A DNA stretch of 64,000 bases from Aaosphaeria pasadenensis (GCA_022813625.1 JAKLMB010000002.1:1-64000); one strand, 5' to 3'. Shown: positions 13,396 through 25,988, counted from the stretch's first letter. The notes: generated from the letters alone by a model not told the origin. Translations and numbers: made by a program.

Positions 13396-14035
13396 TTTTG
13401 ATATACGCGCGCAGTGGGATGCGGTGCTTTGGTCTTGTGCCCGCGAACTGGGTAATAGAAAAGTGTCGACCGAACTTCGGCCTGCAATTGATGACCCACG
13501 CGAGATCTGGGGTAGCATTGTCCAATCACGTATCGGACAGTAGTCATCATCTTGGCAACCCAGAGTACCTAGGTATCTATACAACATATCAATCTTGTTT
13601 GTAGGACATTTGGGTGTTGAGTGTTTGGGAAATGATCACAGAGAAGAATTAATGTACTGTGGCACTTTGTCACTTTGTCACCGTGCAAGTATGAACCCTC
13701 ACATTATACAGGGACGACTGCTTCGACAGAAGAAGCAGTATGAAGAGTACATTACAGCTCGCATGCGAATCCTTGCTCTTGGCATGGACTGCCGGATATC
13801 TTCCATTCCCAACGCTACAAGTCTGTCCTTGTGATAATGCCCAGCCGACTAGAACGAGCAATGATTCCAAGGAGAACTATGGAAACTATGACGATCCCGT
13901 GGATAGTACCTTACGTACTTGAGGCTAAGAGCAATAAGGACCATCAAGATTAGACTATTTTTCGCCATCCTATTCAGAGCGAATCTCGCATTGCCACTGA
14001 GTGTTCCATATGTTGATCATTGTGAATTTTCTACC
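13396..14035. other. Intergenic spacer: terminator of KH gene and promoter of aconitase gene
   Basis: These 640 bases separate two minus-strand genes. They include the palindrome ACCTAGGT at 13567-13574. Short frames here have no recognisable motif. Confidence 0.6.
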
Positions 14036-16124
14036 CTACATGCCTGGTGGCGGAGGAACCTGGTTTGCGTCAGTTTATGAATTCAGGAGTAATCAATTGC
14101 GGTGGACATACAGCATTGAAACCGCCAGGGGGAGAGCCCGATGGTGGGGGTGGAGGTGGGGGTGGAGGAGCGTTTCCAGGAGCAGGTTCAGAAGGAGGAG
14201 GGGGTGGAGCTGCTGCTGCCGCTGCCTGGCCTGGTGCTGGTGAATTCTGTGCCGCTGCTGCAGCGTAGTAATTGTACCAACTCACATAACCCTCGTAACC
14301 GCCATAAGCAGCATAAGGATCAGCACCCCCAGCCTGTGCGTAGTACCATGAGTTGGCGTCATAACCGGCAGCGCTCGCAGCTTGAGCGCCTCCTACACCC
14401 GCGTTTACGGGGGACTGCAAATCCTGGTGACCGCCGTAACCACTGCGTCCACCATACCCACCCCCTTGCCCATAACCGTGGTTGCGGTCTCGGTCACCAC
14501 GATCACCGTAGCGATCACCATAACCACGGTCACCGTATCCACGTCCGTTCGAGTAACCATCATTGCCAAAGCGCTGCTGTGGCGGTCTCTCTTTGAAAGT
14601 GTTGTAATCTGATTTGACTTTTTCAAGAAGTTCATCACATAATTGCTTAGCTTGAGCGACTCCCTCGGGGCGAGGACCACTGCCTTTCGTCAGCATAAAC
14701 TCTCATAGATCCAGGTATGCACTTACGCGATATGAAGATACATGGGTTCATCGCTTTCCTGGCCAGACTGTGGTTCCATGAAGCCAGAACCGCGCCCCTT
14801 GATCTGAACCTTGCACCCAGTCTCTTGCTGGATATACTTGACATTATCGCCACCTCGGCCCACCACTTGAGCTCTCAAATTGAAACCGTTTATAGGTTCA
14901 AGGTCAACCGGGATCTTCTCCTCGGGCCATTTGCGCTACACCTGTCAGCTTTCGTAGACATTTTCACCTTCTCGAATCAAGCAGATGCAAAAATGGGGAT
15001 ATGGCAGAAAGGGAAGGAGGTGGAGGGCTTCTTACGCGACCGAATTCATCCTTTTCAAACTCTTGAGGCTCACGTTGGCGCCTAAATCTGCGCTCATCAA
15101 CTAGATTAGGGAGATCCTGCTGCATCATATCCTTAATAGCGACGACAGCGGCATCTAATCCCTCCTTAGATGTACTAGTAACGCGAAGATACAAAGGAGG
15201 GCTCTGCTCGTATGTCAGCTATACTCGAAAAAAAGGTCATAGGGTGTGCGACATACAGCAGCTGTTGCCATGCTCTTATCGGGATAATATTCTCCTCGAG
15301 TGGTGACATCTTGCATGTATATCAGTAGGTTACTCTTATAACAACGTGATATTAGGCTGCGTACCAGCGCCAGTTTCGTCTTTGATCTAAATGTCACACA
15401 ATTGAGGTCAGCAGATGAAAAATGTAGTGCAGGACAGCTAAAGGTTTGAGTAAGCTCCAGCTCCAAGACACAAAAGCAACGCTTGGAAAAAGAATGAGTT
15501 GTTCAAGACTTGGGTGTTGATAATGCATGACTTGCATACATACGCAACATTACGTCTGGAGAGAAGGGGCAGTGGCCTGAGAGTATCAGTTGGGCGACAG
15601 AAGCTTAATTACCTTCTTTTGTACGGCTCCTTTGGTCAAAGTATACCGGTTGCGCAGGTCGTTTATCTCAATATCCTGAATGAAGTCGCCATCTTGTTGA
15701 TATGCCTCGCCGATTTGTGCGCTTCCTGGATTTGCCGGTGTAGATGGTTTCACTAGAGTTGGAGGAGTAGATACACTAGGCTGCAACAACTCATTAGCAT
15801 TTGTGAGAATATACGTAAGTGAGAGAGGGTGTGTCTCACGGAACGGATTGGAGGAACATCCACCGCCGGCGCAGCTCTCTTGGATGCAAGCGCAGCGTTT
15901 ATTCTAGCTGCTGCTGCTCTGGCTGCCGCCGCTGCATCTGCCGGGTTGATCTTGGGTTGTGCACTGGCCGTGGCAGGAGAGCCGGAAGCTTCGCGCGCGA
16001 TGGGGCTTCGAGTACGGCGAGACTCTGAAGTCCTTGACACCGGAGAGCGCGAACGGTCAAATCGAGAACGGGGCGGCGGCGATTCCCTATCAAAGCGCGA
16101 ACGAGGTGGTCGATCGTCAGACAT
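14036..16124 (-). CDS. KH-domain RNA-binding protein, KHDC4/BLOM7-like
   Basis: Eight exons: 16124-15840, 15780-15613, 15386-15365, 15309-15257, 15203-15036, 14935-14727, 14679-14112 and 14059-14036, giving 498 residues. The N-terminus (about 1-50) is Arg/Ser/Asp-rich (MSDDRPPRSRFDR), like splicing factors. A first KH-type segment spans about 120-215 (INDLRNRYTLTKGAVQKK..IKDETGADVTTRGEYYPD). A second spans about 232-302 (GFNLRAQVVGRGGDNVKYIQ, then the GRGSG turn and EPMYLHIAGPRPEG). The C-terminus is Gly/Tyr/Arg-rich and then Ala/Pro-rich, ending VPPPPGM. This order matches human KHDC4, implicated in splicing, so a nuclear RNA role is inferred. The third exon is only 22 nt. If the last 52-nt intron were retained, the protein would end differently, at 14070. 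The gene is divergent from ILV6. Confidence 0.85.
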
Positions 16125-16465
16125 GATGTGTGGTTAACACCTACTGCGATCAAACTCTCGCGGTGGAGGTGATGTAGTTCCGTGGAAACTTTGTAGAGGT
16201 CAAAGTCGCAAAAGTGGAGTGAAGTTCAGCCTAGGTAGGTCGATACATGAACAATGGACTAACAAACCGCAACAGTATTGGCTGGAGCAGGGACCACTTT
16301 CACGTGACCATTGGGATCCTTGCTGGAAGTTCTTCGGCCCGCCGTTATCGGCCGTTGAACTTAGCCGTGACGGAGTCAAATTCCATTGTTCGAATTTCAA
16401 CCTCAGCTCGCACAGCTGCCCATTCCCAACCCCTCAATTGGCCTTGTAGAGGCTTTCTCCTCACA
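16125..16465. promoter_or_regulatory. Shared divergent promoter of the KH-protein and ILV6 genes
   Basis: The two start codons are separated by 341 bases. The interval contains a perfect TCACGTGA palindrome at 16300-16307, the core of bHLH sites such as Cbf1 sites. An ATTGG (inverted CCAAT) lies at 16310-16314 and another at 16277-16281. GAGTCA at 16373-16378 is the complement of TGACTC, the Gcn4/CpcA core. A Gcn4-type site would fit amino-acid control of ILV6, but no binding evidence exists here. Confidence 0.5.
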
Positions 16466-17511
16466 ATGGCAGCACGCCGAGTTATTCAGGCGCTTCCGCT
16501 GCGTCAAATTCTGCGACAACAGACTTCCGGATCCCTACAACAGCTTCGTTTGTCGAGCTCTTCGTCGACTCAAGCCCTTGCGTACAAGGCTCTTCACCGA
16601 AAGGTTGCACCTTTGCCTACAGATGACCGACCCCCAGCCTGGTCCGTTCAAGCCGCCGTCAGCAACATCCTCTACGAAACGCCTGTTCCTTCCCGCGACC
16701 CCCCAAAAAGGCACATATTGAACTGCCTTGTTCAGAATGAGCCTGGTGTTCTCTCCCGCGTCTCTGGTATTCTTGCTGCTCGTGGCTTCAACATCGACAG
16801 CTTGGTCGTATGCAACACCGAGGTTGACGATCTCTCACGGATGACGATTGTCCTCCAAGGACAGGAGGGTGTCGTAGAGCAAGCTCGCCGCCAACTCGAG
16901 GATCTCGTTCCTGTGTGGGCTGTCCTCGACTACACCACATCGCCACTCGTGCAACGCGAACTCCTGCTCGCAAAGATCTCTACCTTGGGCCCCGAGTACT
17001 TCGAGGAGCTTCTTGCCCACCACCGCGAGATGACCTATATGCCAGAGCCTGAGGAAGGATATGAGGTCGAAGAATTGTCCGAGGCTGACCGCGAGGCTCT
17101 AGCCGAAGCAAATGCCCGCGACTCGCTCAGGAAGGACTTCCATCCCAACAATTTGGCCGTCAGCCAGGCTCTGAGACACAAACACGAACATCTCCGCGCA
17201 ATCACCTTTTTGACTCATCAATTTGGCGGAAAGGTACTAGACATCAGCACAAACAACTGCATTGTGGAAGTGTCCGCAAAATCCAGCAGGATCGATTCAT
17301 TCATGAAGCTCATTGCACCATTCGGAATTTTGGAGTCAGCTAGGACAGGTTAGTCAAAATATGCCACTTAACAAAATGTGGGAATAACGAAGATTCTGAC
17401 TCATACATAGGTCTGATGGCGCTGCCTCGTTCTCCCCTGCATGATACGACTGAGATCGAGGAGAAGGAGGCGGAGGATGTTGTGGATCAGAGCCAACTCC
17501 CTCCAGGTTAA
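16466..17511 (+). CDS. ilv6: Acetolactate synthase regulatory (small) subunit, mitochondrial
   Basis: Two exons, 16466-17348 and 17411-17511, give 327 residues. The product activates the catalytic acetolactate synthase subunit and confers feedback control by branched-chain amino acids, in mitochondria. The first ~45 residues are rich in Arg, Ser and Leu with few acids (MAARRVIQALPLRQILRQQ), a transit peptide. The ACT domain runs from about 81 to 156: HILNCLVQNEPGVLSRVSG then ARGFNIDSLVV. A second conserved region covers about 220-290 (LRAITFLTHQFGGKVLDIS). The chosen ATG precedes the transit peptide. An in-frame ATG at 16247 would add 73 residues unlike the family and would lie across the promoter motifs. 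The last exon encodes a short tail (LMALPRSPL...). Confidence 0.93.
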
Positions 17512-17992
17512 GCGGCAGAATGCATGAAAAGATTACTACTAATAGGTGGCATTCGGATGCGTAAAATGAATGGCTCAAAAGGGTTCGGTCTATTTGCAGC
17601 AGGCGTTCCTCAGATCAAACATGTATTGTACATAGTGGATTGGCGTTCCCATCACTGAGATGCGAAGAGAGTTGGTACAGGTTCAATCCAATAGCGTTTG
17701 GCGATTTCCGTAATCGTCGTGACGAAGATGATCATTCAACGCCACCTCGTCGCGAGGATAATTCCCATGTGCGGTGTGATTACCATGTGTAGTACTCGTA
17801 GCTATGAGACATAGTTGGCATTACACATTCATTCCTCGACCACATGCGGCAACATGGGCGGGGTTGGAATCCAATACCCAATAATCGCACGCAGCGAAAC
17901 AAAAGATACATGGCCAACGATACGAGGTACTAACTACTAACGAACATCCTCATCCTATCATAACGCCGCGGATGGAAAGTCGAGATTGGTCG

Positions 17993-18022
17993 GATAACGG
18001 CTAGATAACGGCTAGATAACGG
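17993..18022. repeat. Three tandem TAGATAACGG-type units
   Basis: GGATAACGG is followed by two copies of CTAGATAACGG. Non-coding. Confidence 0.7.
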
Positions 18023-19318
18023 CGGCCAAGGGACGATTCGAGCATGCCAATGAAGGACCACAGAGTTCTTAGCATGGAAGGGCTAAGTAAGTAGGGATTG
18101 CTGTGTACCTAATGCAATTGATTTGGGAGTCACCAAGGCATAATAGTCTACGAGGAGTAATTGAGATGGACGCTACTGCGTAATTGGCAGAGCATCACAT
18201 GTCTAGATGCTCTTTCGATCGATACACTGCAGCAGTTCTGCGTCGCCGCGTGTCGTCCCGCAAGCCCCGCACCTACACACGATTGGCCCCTGACCTGGAT
18301 TGGCAAATTGGAGCGCCGGGAATTGGCAAGGAAGCAATGCAGAAGACGCAAAAGGATAGGATGTATGCACTGTAAGTCTGTACATACTCGTATGATGCAG
18401 CATGTTAGATGCAGGCTGCGGTTTGTCCCCCACGCTCATGTGTTCCAACTGCTTGTTGATCCTGCCTCGATATCGATTTGACTGCATCATGCTACATGTA
18501 GATATGTATATGTAGCATGCACACTGAATTGAACACCTGCTCAGCTGTAATTGTAAATTTCCAATTGGCACATATCCATGCAGCAACCGCATGTTAACGT
18601 GCTCATCAAGTCGTACCGTACTCGTACGCAATCCAATGAGCTAAAGGTGTCACTCGTAGCATGCACGGGCGCTACTGGTAGCATCAAGAGGTGGTGCAAA
18701 CATAATCTCGTCGCGAGAAATGCCTCGTAGGGTGGTTTTTAGCTGTGACCATTGCGCATAGGGCTCCGAATTGAGACTACTCTGGATGACTATAACGGTA
18801 CATAGTAACTAATTACGGTACGCATGTGCTGCTGGATCAAGGGTCCTTCAAGACTACCTATGAGAGCAAGGCAGAGTCTAGAAGTTCTGGGGGTGAATTT
18901 CTGCACGAGGGCCATCGGGCCATCTAGTGAATTTTGGCAAAGCTTCCTTTGGAGATCCAGTGGATGCGCTCCACCGAAATCCATGGTCCTGGAATTTACT
19001 CCCAACTCGTAATTGATGGTAATAGTAATACGAGACATTGTAGAAGCTAGATTTGTACTTTTTTTTCTTCCAATTTTTTTTTTTGGCATGGCCTGGCCTG
19101 GTCGGGGAGTCATTGGGGGGCGTAGGGTAGAATACTGTTGAGTCAAACTGACAATAATCTACTGCAGCTCGATGTCCACAAGTGGGGTCCGACGAACCCT
19201 GGCAATTCCTGGCCAGAGTCGCAGAACTTAGAAGCATAGTGGGCTGTGGATTTCTCGTATATTGACCATGACTAGGATTCTTAGGCAAAGCTTCTCGTAG
19301 ATGGCCCTTGCGAGCAAA

Positions 19319-19341
19319 GAGAGAGAGAGAGAGAGAGAGAG
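19319..19341. repeat. GA dinucleotide microsatellite
   Basis: About 11 uninterrupted GA units in non-coding DNA. Confidence 0.9.
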
Positions 19342-21396
19342 TCACTCAAACTACTCTGTACTCCATTCTCGGATGCCGGATCCAGAGTTCAAAATTTGAC
19401 CTGGTAAAGCTATACAAGTGGCTGGATTGTTGCATTGCTGAGGAACGTGAATACGGTCCGTATACGATGGAGATAGAATGGATCCGGAGATGCGGCCGCT
19501 ATTCATTAGCCCAAAGGATGATATATTCTTACTGAGTAAGTACTTGTAATTCAGTCGTGATCGATCGTTCTTGGAGAAGAGATAGACGAATGGGAGCATT
19601 GTTACTGCATGAATTCCTCGGCAGACTTTCGGTCTTCTCCAATGGTCTTCTCACTGTCTACGATTAGTACCATACTTACGAGAACTGTCATGTTCACTCT
19701 CAAACTACACAGTAGTGTCCCGTGCCACTTACGCTTACGGGTGTCAAAGTGGATCTCTTTCAGGTAGTCTGGGCTCTTTTATTTTACCGCGGACTATGTA
19801 CTCCGTACTAAAGCAAATATTACTTGAATTATTAACTAATTGAGACGAAACTTGAGCAGTTCTGAGACTTCTGACTGGAAAGTTGAATCCTCAACCAGCC
19901 GTTTACCTACACAATACTCATAACAAGCCATCCTCAAACGCCAAACCTGTGCATTCACACGTTGGGATTGGCCTGTCATTCAATGCGGGTGCTTGCATCC
20001 TTTACGTAGCAGGCGGTAGGTATTAGTAGTCTAACAGTCTAGTAGATGGCAGATGGTAGATGGTAAGTGAATAGTTACTCGCCGGTTCATAGGCCTCTGT
20101 TGGAGCTCGTGCTCTATTCTGTGGTTGAAAGGCTCGCGATGCCCAGGGTACGATCGTAAGGTGTCGCCATTTTCCCAACCTCTGAATTGCCACGTTTGGA
20201 AGTCCGAAAGAGCGACATTGCAGATACTGTGCATGTGCATGTGCATGGTTGCTGTTAATTATTTTTTCCATCATAATCAACAACAACAATTGCAGCATTA
20301 CTGCCACTTTCTCCACACCATCTTCTCCTTCATTCTCTTGTCTCCCTCTCCCCCTCTACTTCCTCCTACAACTTCCACTTCTCTTCTGAGTACATAGGCG
20401 CCTGTCGCCATCGAGCAGTCCTTCCCTCTTCCCCTCCAATCTATCTTCCTCCACGGCTTATCACCTTACCTACCTACCTACCTCGGTACCAATTGCTTTC
20501 CTATTCAATCGATCATATTGTCACGGTATCTACGGAGTACCACCTTACTTACTCTCCGTCTCGATCATCCATCCATCCGTTGTCCACTTCAATCCGTCTC
20601 GTGCCATTCGCGACGATCTTATTCTATCGAATTGGGCCGTTTCCGCCTCTCCCGCTCCATCGTTTTCCAAATTATTATCGCCTCTCCCAATCCGTCGTTT
20701 AACGTCGTATTTCCCAAAACGACGTCACCTGCTTCCGCTAGCCCAGAGCTCTCGACTACGTAGTACAGAGTAGATTATCTTGGAGGTCGTACGGAGTTGT
20801 AGGCTCATAACAACTAACTAACGACCGCATACCTTGAGGGCCGAACTATTCCACCACAGCCCCAATCCCTCCCAAACCATCCCCAGGGCAATCCCCTCCC
20901 CACCCGCCTACAGACGCTTGCAGACGCTTGCACCAGGTCCCTGGCCGTGCATACCAAGTACATACCACCACCAATCTCTCCAATCGAAACCTCCATTCGC
21001 CAATCACCTACCAACAATCTCCAGAAATCGCCAATCCCCTGCAACGGACGCTTTCCGTTTTCTGTTTCCCAGTTTCCACTAGATACGACTACCGTCCTGT
21101 CTACCACACCCTACGGACGAGTACCTTATCTCTCACATTCTTAAACCACTCCTCAACATCTTCGTCATATATCAATCAGCTGTGACACTGTTCACTTATC
21201 GCTCGTGTCACAGCTTCATTTTTTTTTTCAGTCCCGACTGGCTTCAACCTAAACCTCAACTAAATCTATGCTTCCGCGGCGCCCGCGCTACTAGCCAGGA
21301 ACCAACAAACATCCTCTTCGACAACGTCATTTCTCTACCTGTGCTGCAGCCACCACCACCACAACGATCACCACCATCGAGCCACAATAGTAGGAC

Positions 21397-24317
21397 ATGA
21401 AATACGGCGATACATTGCGCCAGCGCTCCATTCCCGAATGGGCACACCGTACGGTGCATTCCTTGTGTCACGCATGAGCTTAGAACTAATCGAGACTGCA
21501 GATAACATCGATTATGACTACCTCAAAGACCTGATCAAGGACCAGACTACACCGGGTACTGGCAAAGCTCTCTCAATCCCCGGTCAAGGCGAAACGATCG
21601 AGCGCGCTTTCGGCCAAACATTCTTCCTCGTTCTGAAGGAACAACACAATCGCATCAACTGCTTCGTGAAGAGCAAGAGCGGAGAAATCGAGAGTCGGTT
21701 GGATTACATTGGCAAACAGCAAGCGCAGCTCCGAGCGAGGTCGTCAAGCTATGGGCCGGACGCACGTCTTCCAGCTAGGATAGTGGAGCAGTATGCGAAG
21801 ATTGATGCGGACGTCACCAGGTGAGTATTCTTCTTCTTCTTGCAATCTTGAAGGCCGGAAACCTGAGCCTTGGCGTAAACAATACCCCCGGTTCAGGATC
21901 GTCACTTTTGCTATGGGCAGCATATCATTCAATTCTGTACGCACCTTGCAGTCCATGGGTAGACCCGAAGAACCGGGCAGATGCAACCGCAGGACTGCCG
22001 ACGCCATGGAACGAACAACAACTAACTCCGCCTAGGGCCGGTGAAGAAATCCGTTCACTCTCCCGTTTTCGCACTGCCCAAAAGACGGGGTTCTACAAGA
22101 TTTTGAAAAAGTACAAGCGATGGACAAAGGATACGAACCTTGCGCATCGTTTTGAGGATGAGGTCTGCCAAAAGCCCGATAGTTTCTTTCAGCTGGATCT
22201 GGGAAGTCTACTAGACCAATACATTGATGTTCTTGCTGCCGTCCGCGCGCCAATGGGCAACTCTGGTCCGTTGACTCCTTTTACTGGTTCAAGTCAAGGC
22301 GCAGCTGCCACTTTGGCCCAAGCGATTGAATCTGGTTCTGACGTAGAGTTTGACGTTGCCCTGTCTACAACTCCGCTCGGCTCCCGCGGAAACACAGCCA
22401 TGTACTGGATCCACGTTGATCACATTGTTGAGGTTCAGGTTCTCCTGCTCCAGCAATTGCGCCTCCATTCTTCCAGGCCTGGTAGTTCCAGAGCCTCTCC
22501 CCATGCGACTCCACATCGACGGATATCCACTGCAACAGTTGACGGTTACTTCGGCAAAGAAGACGACGTCGGTATGATTGTGCTTGATCAGCTTGAGTTT
22601 TTCGTCCCAAAACAAAACGCGAGCACGGTGAGTGCCAGTGAAGGAGCGACAGGCAGGACGCGAGCTCAGGCTGCAGGATATGTTCACTGGACTGGCGAAG
22701 AGGCATCCGTCGTTGTTCGAGGCCCTGAAGGAGGGTTTGGGGGGCTCAAGACCGCCATTATCAAGCGTAAATTAGTCGAGTCCTTCCTCGATACACCCAA
22801 CTCCTTCGCCGATATACCGGAAGCTGAATCGTATGATGCCAACGGCAAGCATGGCGATTCGAAGAAAACGGGATCGGTTCGTCAATGGCTCTCGGGTCAC
22901 AAAAACATTAGGCCTATAGCCGGATTATGCTCGAAGCGGACCCGCTTTGTAGGGTTGCAGAATAGCTCTTCAGGTGGGATCTGGGCAACACTGGATAGGG
23001 ACATAGCCTTCAAAGAATCCGTACAAACCGATCTTCGTAGTCATGAGTGGGCGTCAGAAGCACGCAAGGGAGCCCATCGATTCGGGCATGCCGTGTTAGA
23101 GATCCGGCGCGAGGGGGGTTATCCAGAGTCTCTGATCCAGCAACTGGATAACAGTCACTTGGTAATTGCATCAATGGATCTCACTTTCTACTTACAACGC
23201 TGACATTTCTCAGGTTCAAAGGGTTCATGGCTACTCACTGGAGACCCATGCAGTATGGTCCTGCCACAAACCTGCCGCCATGTCGCCACCTGTTTGGATA
23301 TCTCTGTTAGATCAAGACCTCCTAAAAGTCCCGGCACCCGTGAAGAAGAGACGCAGGAGACAGGCAGCGACTGTCCCAGACACACAATCCAACTCGTCGC
23401 GCCCCGATACATCACCATCAGCCGCATCCCTGACGGACGGCCAGTCGACCCCCTTTACTTCGAGGCACGACGAGACTCCAGGCACTTCAGCCTCTGAGAT
23501 GATGAATGTGCCCTCTTTGCAGGCCTTCCGAAAGAAGCGCAGGCGCCCATTTGCCGAATACCCTCCCCCTATCGAATCAGAGGAGCCCCCGCAAAGACAG
23601 GGCTACTGGAACGAATATGACAATCCGGAATCCGAAGACGATGGATATTATATCTATGTGGACCCTGACGCCTCCATGGGGTTCCCAGGGCAAGAAATGT
23701 TTGAAGGTCTCGCGCGCAAAGCGAAACGCTTCTTTTGGAGGAAGAATACCTCGGAGCAATCGCCTCTCCTTATTGCAGCCGAATATCCATCTAGCGACGA
23801 CGAGTTGGAGACGGCAGGCGAGCCTGCTGCAAGCAACAGCCGCCGCCACAACTATGGAGCCATTGATCCCGTCGAGGGACAAAGGAGTCAGGGTGGATAT
23901 TGGAGTAGCCTTTTCCGTTCATTCCGTGACCCAGCACGAGATGCAGAAACGCTGGACTCGTTGCATCGACAGTCCGCGCTCGAGAGACAAAATCTTATGG
24001 CGAGGCTCCAAGTCCGGCAACATCAGGGCGAAATGGCCAAACTCCAAACCTATATTAGTTGTCTAGGGGCGGCCGTCGTCCTGGACATAGTCTTGTGCGT
24101 GTTGGCCAAGACCAGCCGACGGAAGCTCAGAGGAGAGGTGGACGTTGCCATCATTCTCGGGACGTTGTGCAACCTGCTGCTGCTGCTCACCGCGGTGGTG
24201 ACGATCCAGACGCGACACGACCACATTGGGTGGATTCACCAGGGAACGGTTTACATCATGGTGATAGGGATGGTGGTTGTGGATATCTTGTTATTTCGAT
24301 GGGCGTTGAACATGTAA
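21397..24317 (+). CDS. vtc5: SPX-domain membrane protein, Vtc5-like (vacuolar transporter chaperone accessory subunit)
   Basis: Four exons: 21397-21448, 21502-21820, 22036-23161 and 23214-24317, giving 866 residues. The SPX domain occupies about residues 1-200. It starts MKYGDTLRQRSIPEW and includes the basic helix GFYKILKKYKRWTK, which in SPX domains binds inositol pyrophosphates. A central region (about 210-500) follows, then a low-complexity Ser/Pro/acidic linker with a KKRRRRQ patch. The C-terminus has three hydrophobic segments at about 779-798, 808-830 and 843-862. SPX plus a C-terminal three-helix membrane unit is the Vtc5 arrangement. In yeast, Vtc5 stimulates the VTC polyphosphate polymerase at the vacuole, so a phosphate-storage role is inferred. 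I saw no clear VTC catalytic motif in the centre. Intron 2 (215 nt) is open in one frame and must be removed to keep the SPX helix. Confidence 0.82.
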
Positions 24318-25988
24318 ATAGCTGGCACGCCTTGGCCATCATGATTACGGCGTTGTGGGGGCATTTGTGGGTTTCTTTTAGGCATGTGGGCCCCTACCTT
24401 GGGGCCATCACGATCCATGGGGGGTTGCTTGATACTGGTTGGCGTTTTTGTTCTACTGTATTTCTTTTCTGCGGTGTGCGCGCGTCCGTGTTGTCTAATT
24501 TGGACTGCCGCGATGAAGTTGTTGATTGCGATACCTTTTGTGCTTTTGCTTGTACATGTTTGGCTCGGAAGGAATTGCCGGCAGAGGAGGAGGTAGGTGA
24601 AATTTCGTATTTTGTCCATGGGCATCTCCTACATACAGAATTTGCATATGGGCCATGTCTAGTACATACAATATGTAGATGGATTAGTGGATCAGACAAT
24701 TGGCCACTGGATATGTTTGTATATACACTCCATCAAGTAGGAAATGAACTACAGACTGTTATTTGATGATTGCAATTATTTTGTAAACCGACTTCGGAGT
24801 AATGGGCTCGGCGCAAAACGATTCAGATGATAGAAGCCCGCGAAGCAGACGGTACCCAAGAACCAACGACAATTGACGGTTGGGAGAATATAAAAATCAT
24901 CTGTCGTTATGAGAATAGAGTGATGTACTGTTTGTAGCAAAGTAATGATTATGATTTGATTTGGTACATGTATGGATGAAGTGAAGTGTAAACATATGGA
25001 TGTATGCACATATATTGAGAATTGTAGAGTATAATTATATGTGCATACTTGGGCACATACATATGATTATTCTCCTCATCACCATTATACAGTGCTGCCG
25101 GTATATACTCCGTACCTACCTGCATATCCGTCGAGTGACCAAGTAATAGACTACAAAGTACATACCATAGTGAGTCAGGTGCGTGGTGGAATACTGATCA
25201 GTCTTTGGTCCGTCTGCAGCCGATGCGCGGCCGTGGGGGGAAATAATGGGGAGAAAGAGAGAGGGGAAGACTCAAGAGGTTACCAAGTGCACTTAACGAG
25301 TTTAGGGGCGTATGGACGTGTGGGCGTGTGGGCGTGTGGGCGTATGAGGTAAATCCGTTGTCACTACGGAGCCGGGAGTAGTTTAATGTTTGGTAGTCAT
25401 GGACATTTCCGTAGTCGCGGCGCATCGCAATCGTTCGTTCTTGTGCAAGAAAGGGACTGAGAGGATTCAGAGAGTCGTCAGCGTCGGTGTAGCCAATCCC
25501 GAGAGCCCATCCCTCCCTCCTCTCACTCCTCCGACCCAACATTTTGTCGTCATTGAAAGCTTCACAGACTCTCAATTCGCACGTCCTCCATGTTCCACTG
25601 TTCCACTGTTTCCACTGTTTCCCACTCTTCGCCGCTCCATCCACAACCCGCCTGTGACCGGAAAAATCTTCAATACTTTCCATCATCCCCTCCCTCTCCC
25701 AACATGCTGTTTTAAACTTTTCCACGGTACGTTTCCCCGGCCTATCAATTCTCCGGCGCAACCAAACCGCAAAAACCCCAAAGAGCTAATCACTGGTCCA
25801 TGTGAAAGGGCTTCGTCCCTCCCCAATTGAATCGTTATTTTCATCTTCTAACATTTCTTTTCTCCCTCCATCTATTTCTACTTCCCCCTTCCCTTTCTCT
25901 CCCCTTTCCTTCCTCCTCATCCTTCCCATCCTCCCTCTTGGATCCTCAATAGACCTTCGTCCCGGTCGACTTGGGTACAGTCCAGCAC
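24318..25988. other. Intergenic region upstream of GUT2-like gene
   Basis: Non-coding 1.7 kb. It has one TACTCCGTA motif at 25106, a GTGTGGGC tandem repeat near 25316-25343, and a long pyrimidine-rich leader from about 25480 to 25960. No convincing gene on either strand; the 187-codon minus frame at 25198-25761 is a shadow of the CT-rich leader. Confidence 0.6.
25316..25343. repeat. GTGTGGGC tandem repeat
   Basis: About three units of GTGTGGGC with edge variants, non-coding, upstream of the GUT2-like gene. Confidence 0.7.

Larger units (their letters stand above)
17512..21396. other. Gene-poor 3.9 kb between ILV6 and the Vtc5-like gene
   Basis: No gene recognised. Contents include three copies of a TAGATAACGG-type unit at 17993-18022, a GA microsatellite at 19319-19341 and TACGGAGTA-family motifs at 19799 and 20531. 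A long CT-rich stretch from about 20290 to 21390 probably is promoter and 5' leader for the downstream gene. The 155-codon minus frame at 18878-19345 is largely made from the GA repeat and an A/T run and is not supported. Confidence 0.6.

Noticed and set aside
13396..13834. Overlapping small frames around the aconitase promoter
   Set aside because: They overlap the aconitase presequence exon and its promoter in other frames; none shows a family motif.
16247..16465. Upstream in-frame start for ILV6
   Set aside because: The 73 added residues are unlike the family and precede a clear transit peptide; the DNA carries promoter motifs.
18878..19345. 155-codon minus-strand frame
   Set aside because: Its start is the GA microsatellite and its middle is an A/T run; no family motif or sensible codon pattern.
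21821..22035. Coding continuation through intron 2 of the Vtc5-like gene
   Set aside because: The frame is open, but it would insert about 70 residues into an SPX helix; a good donor, branch site and acceptor are present.
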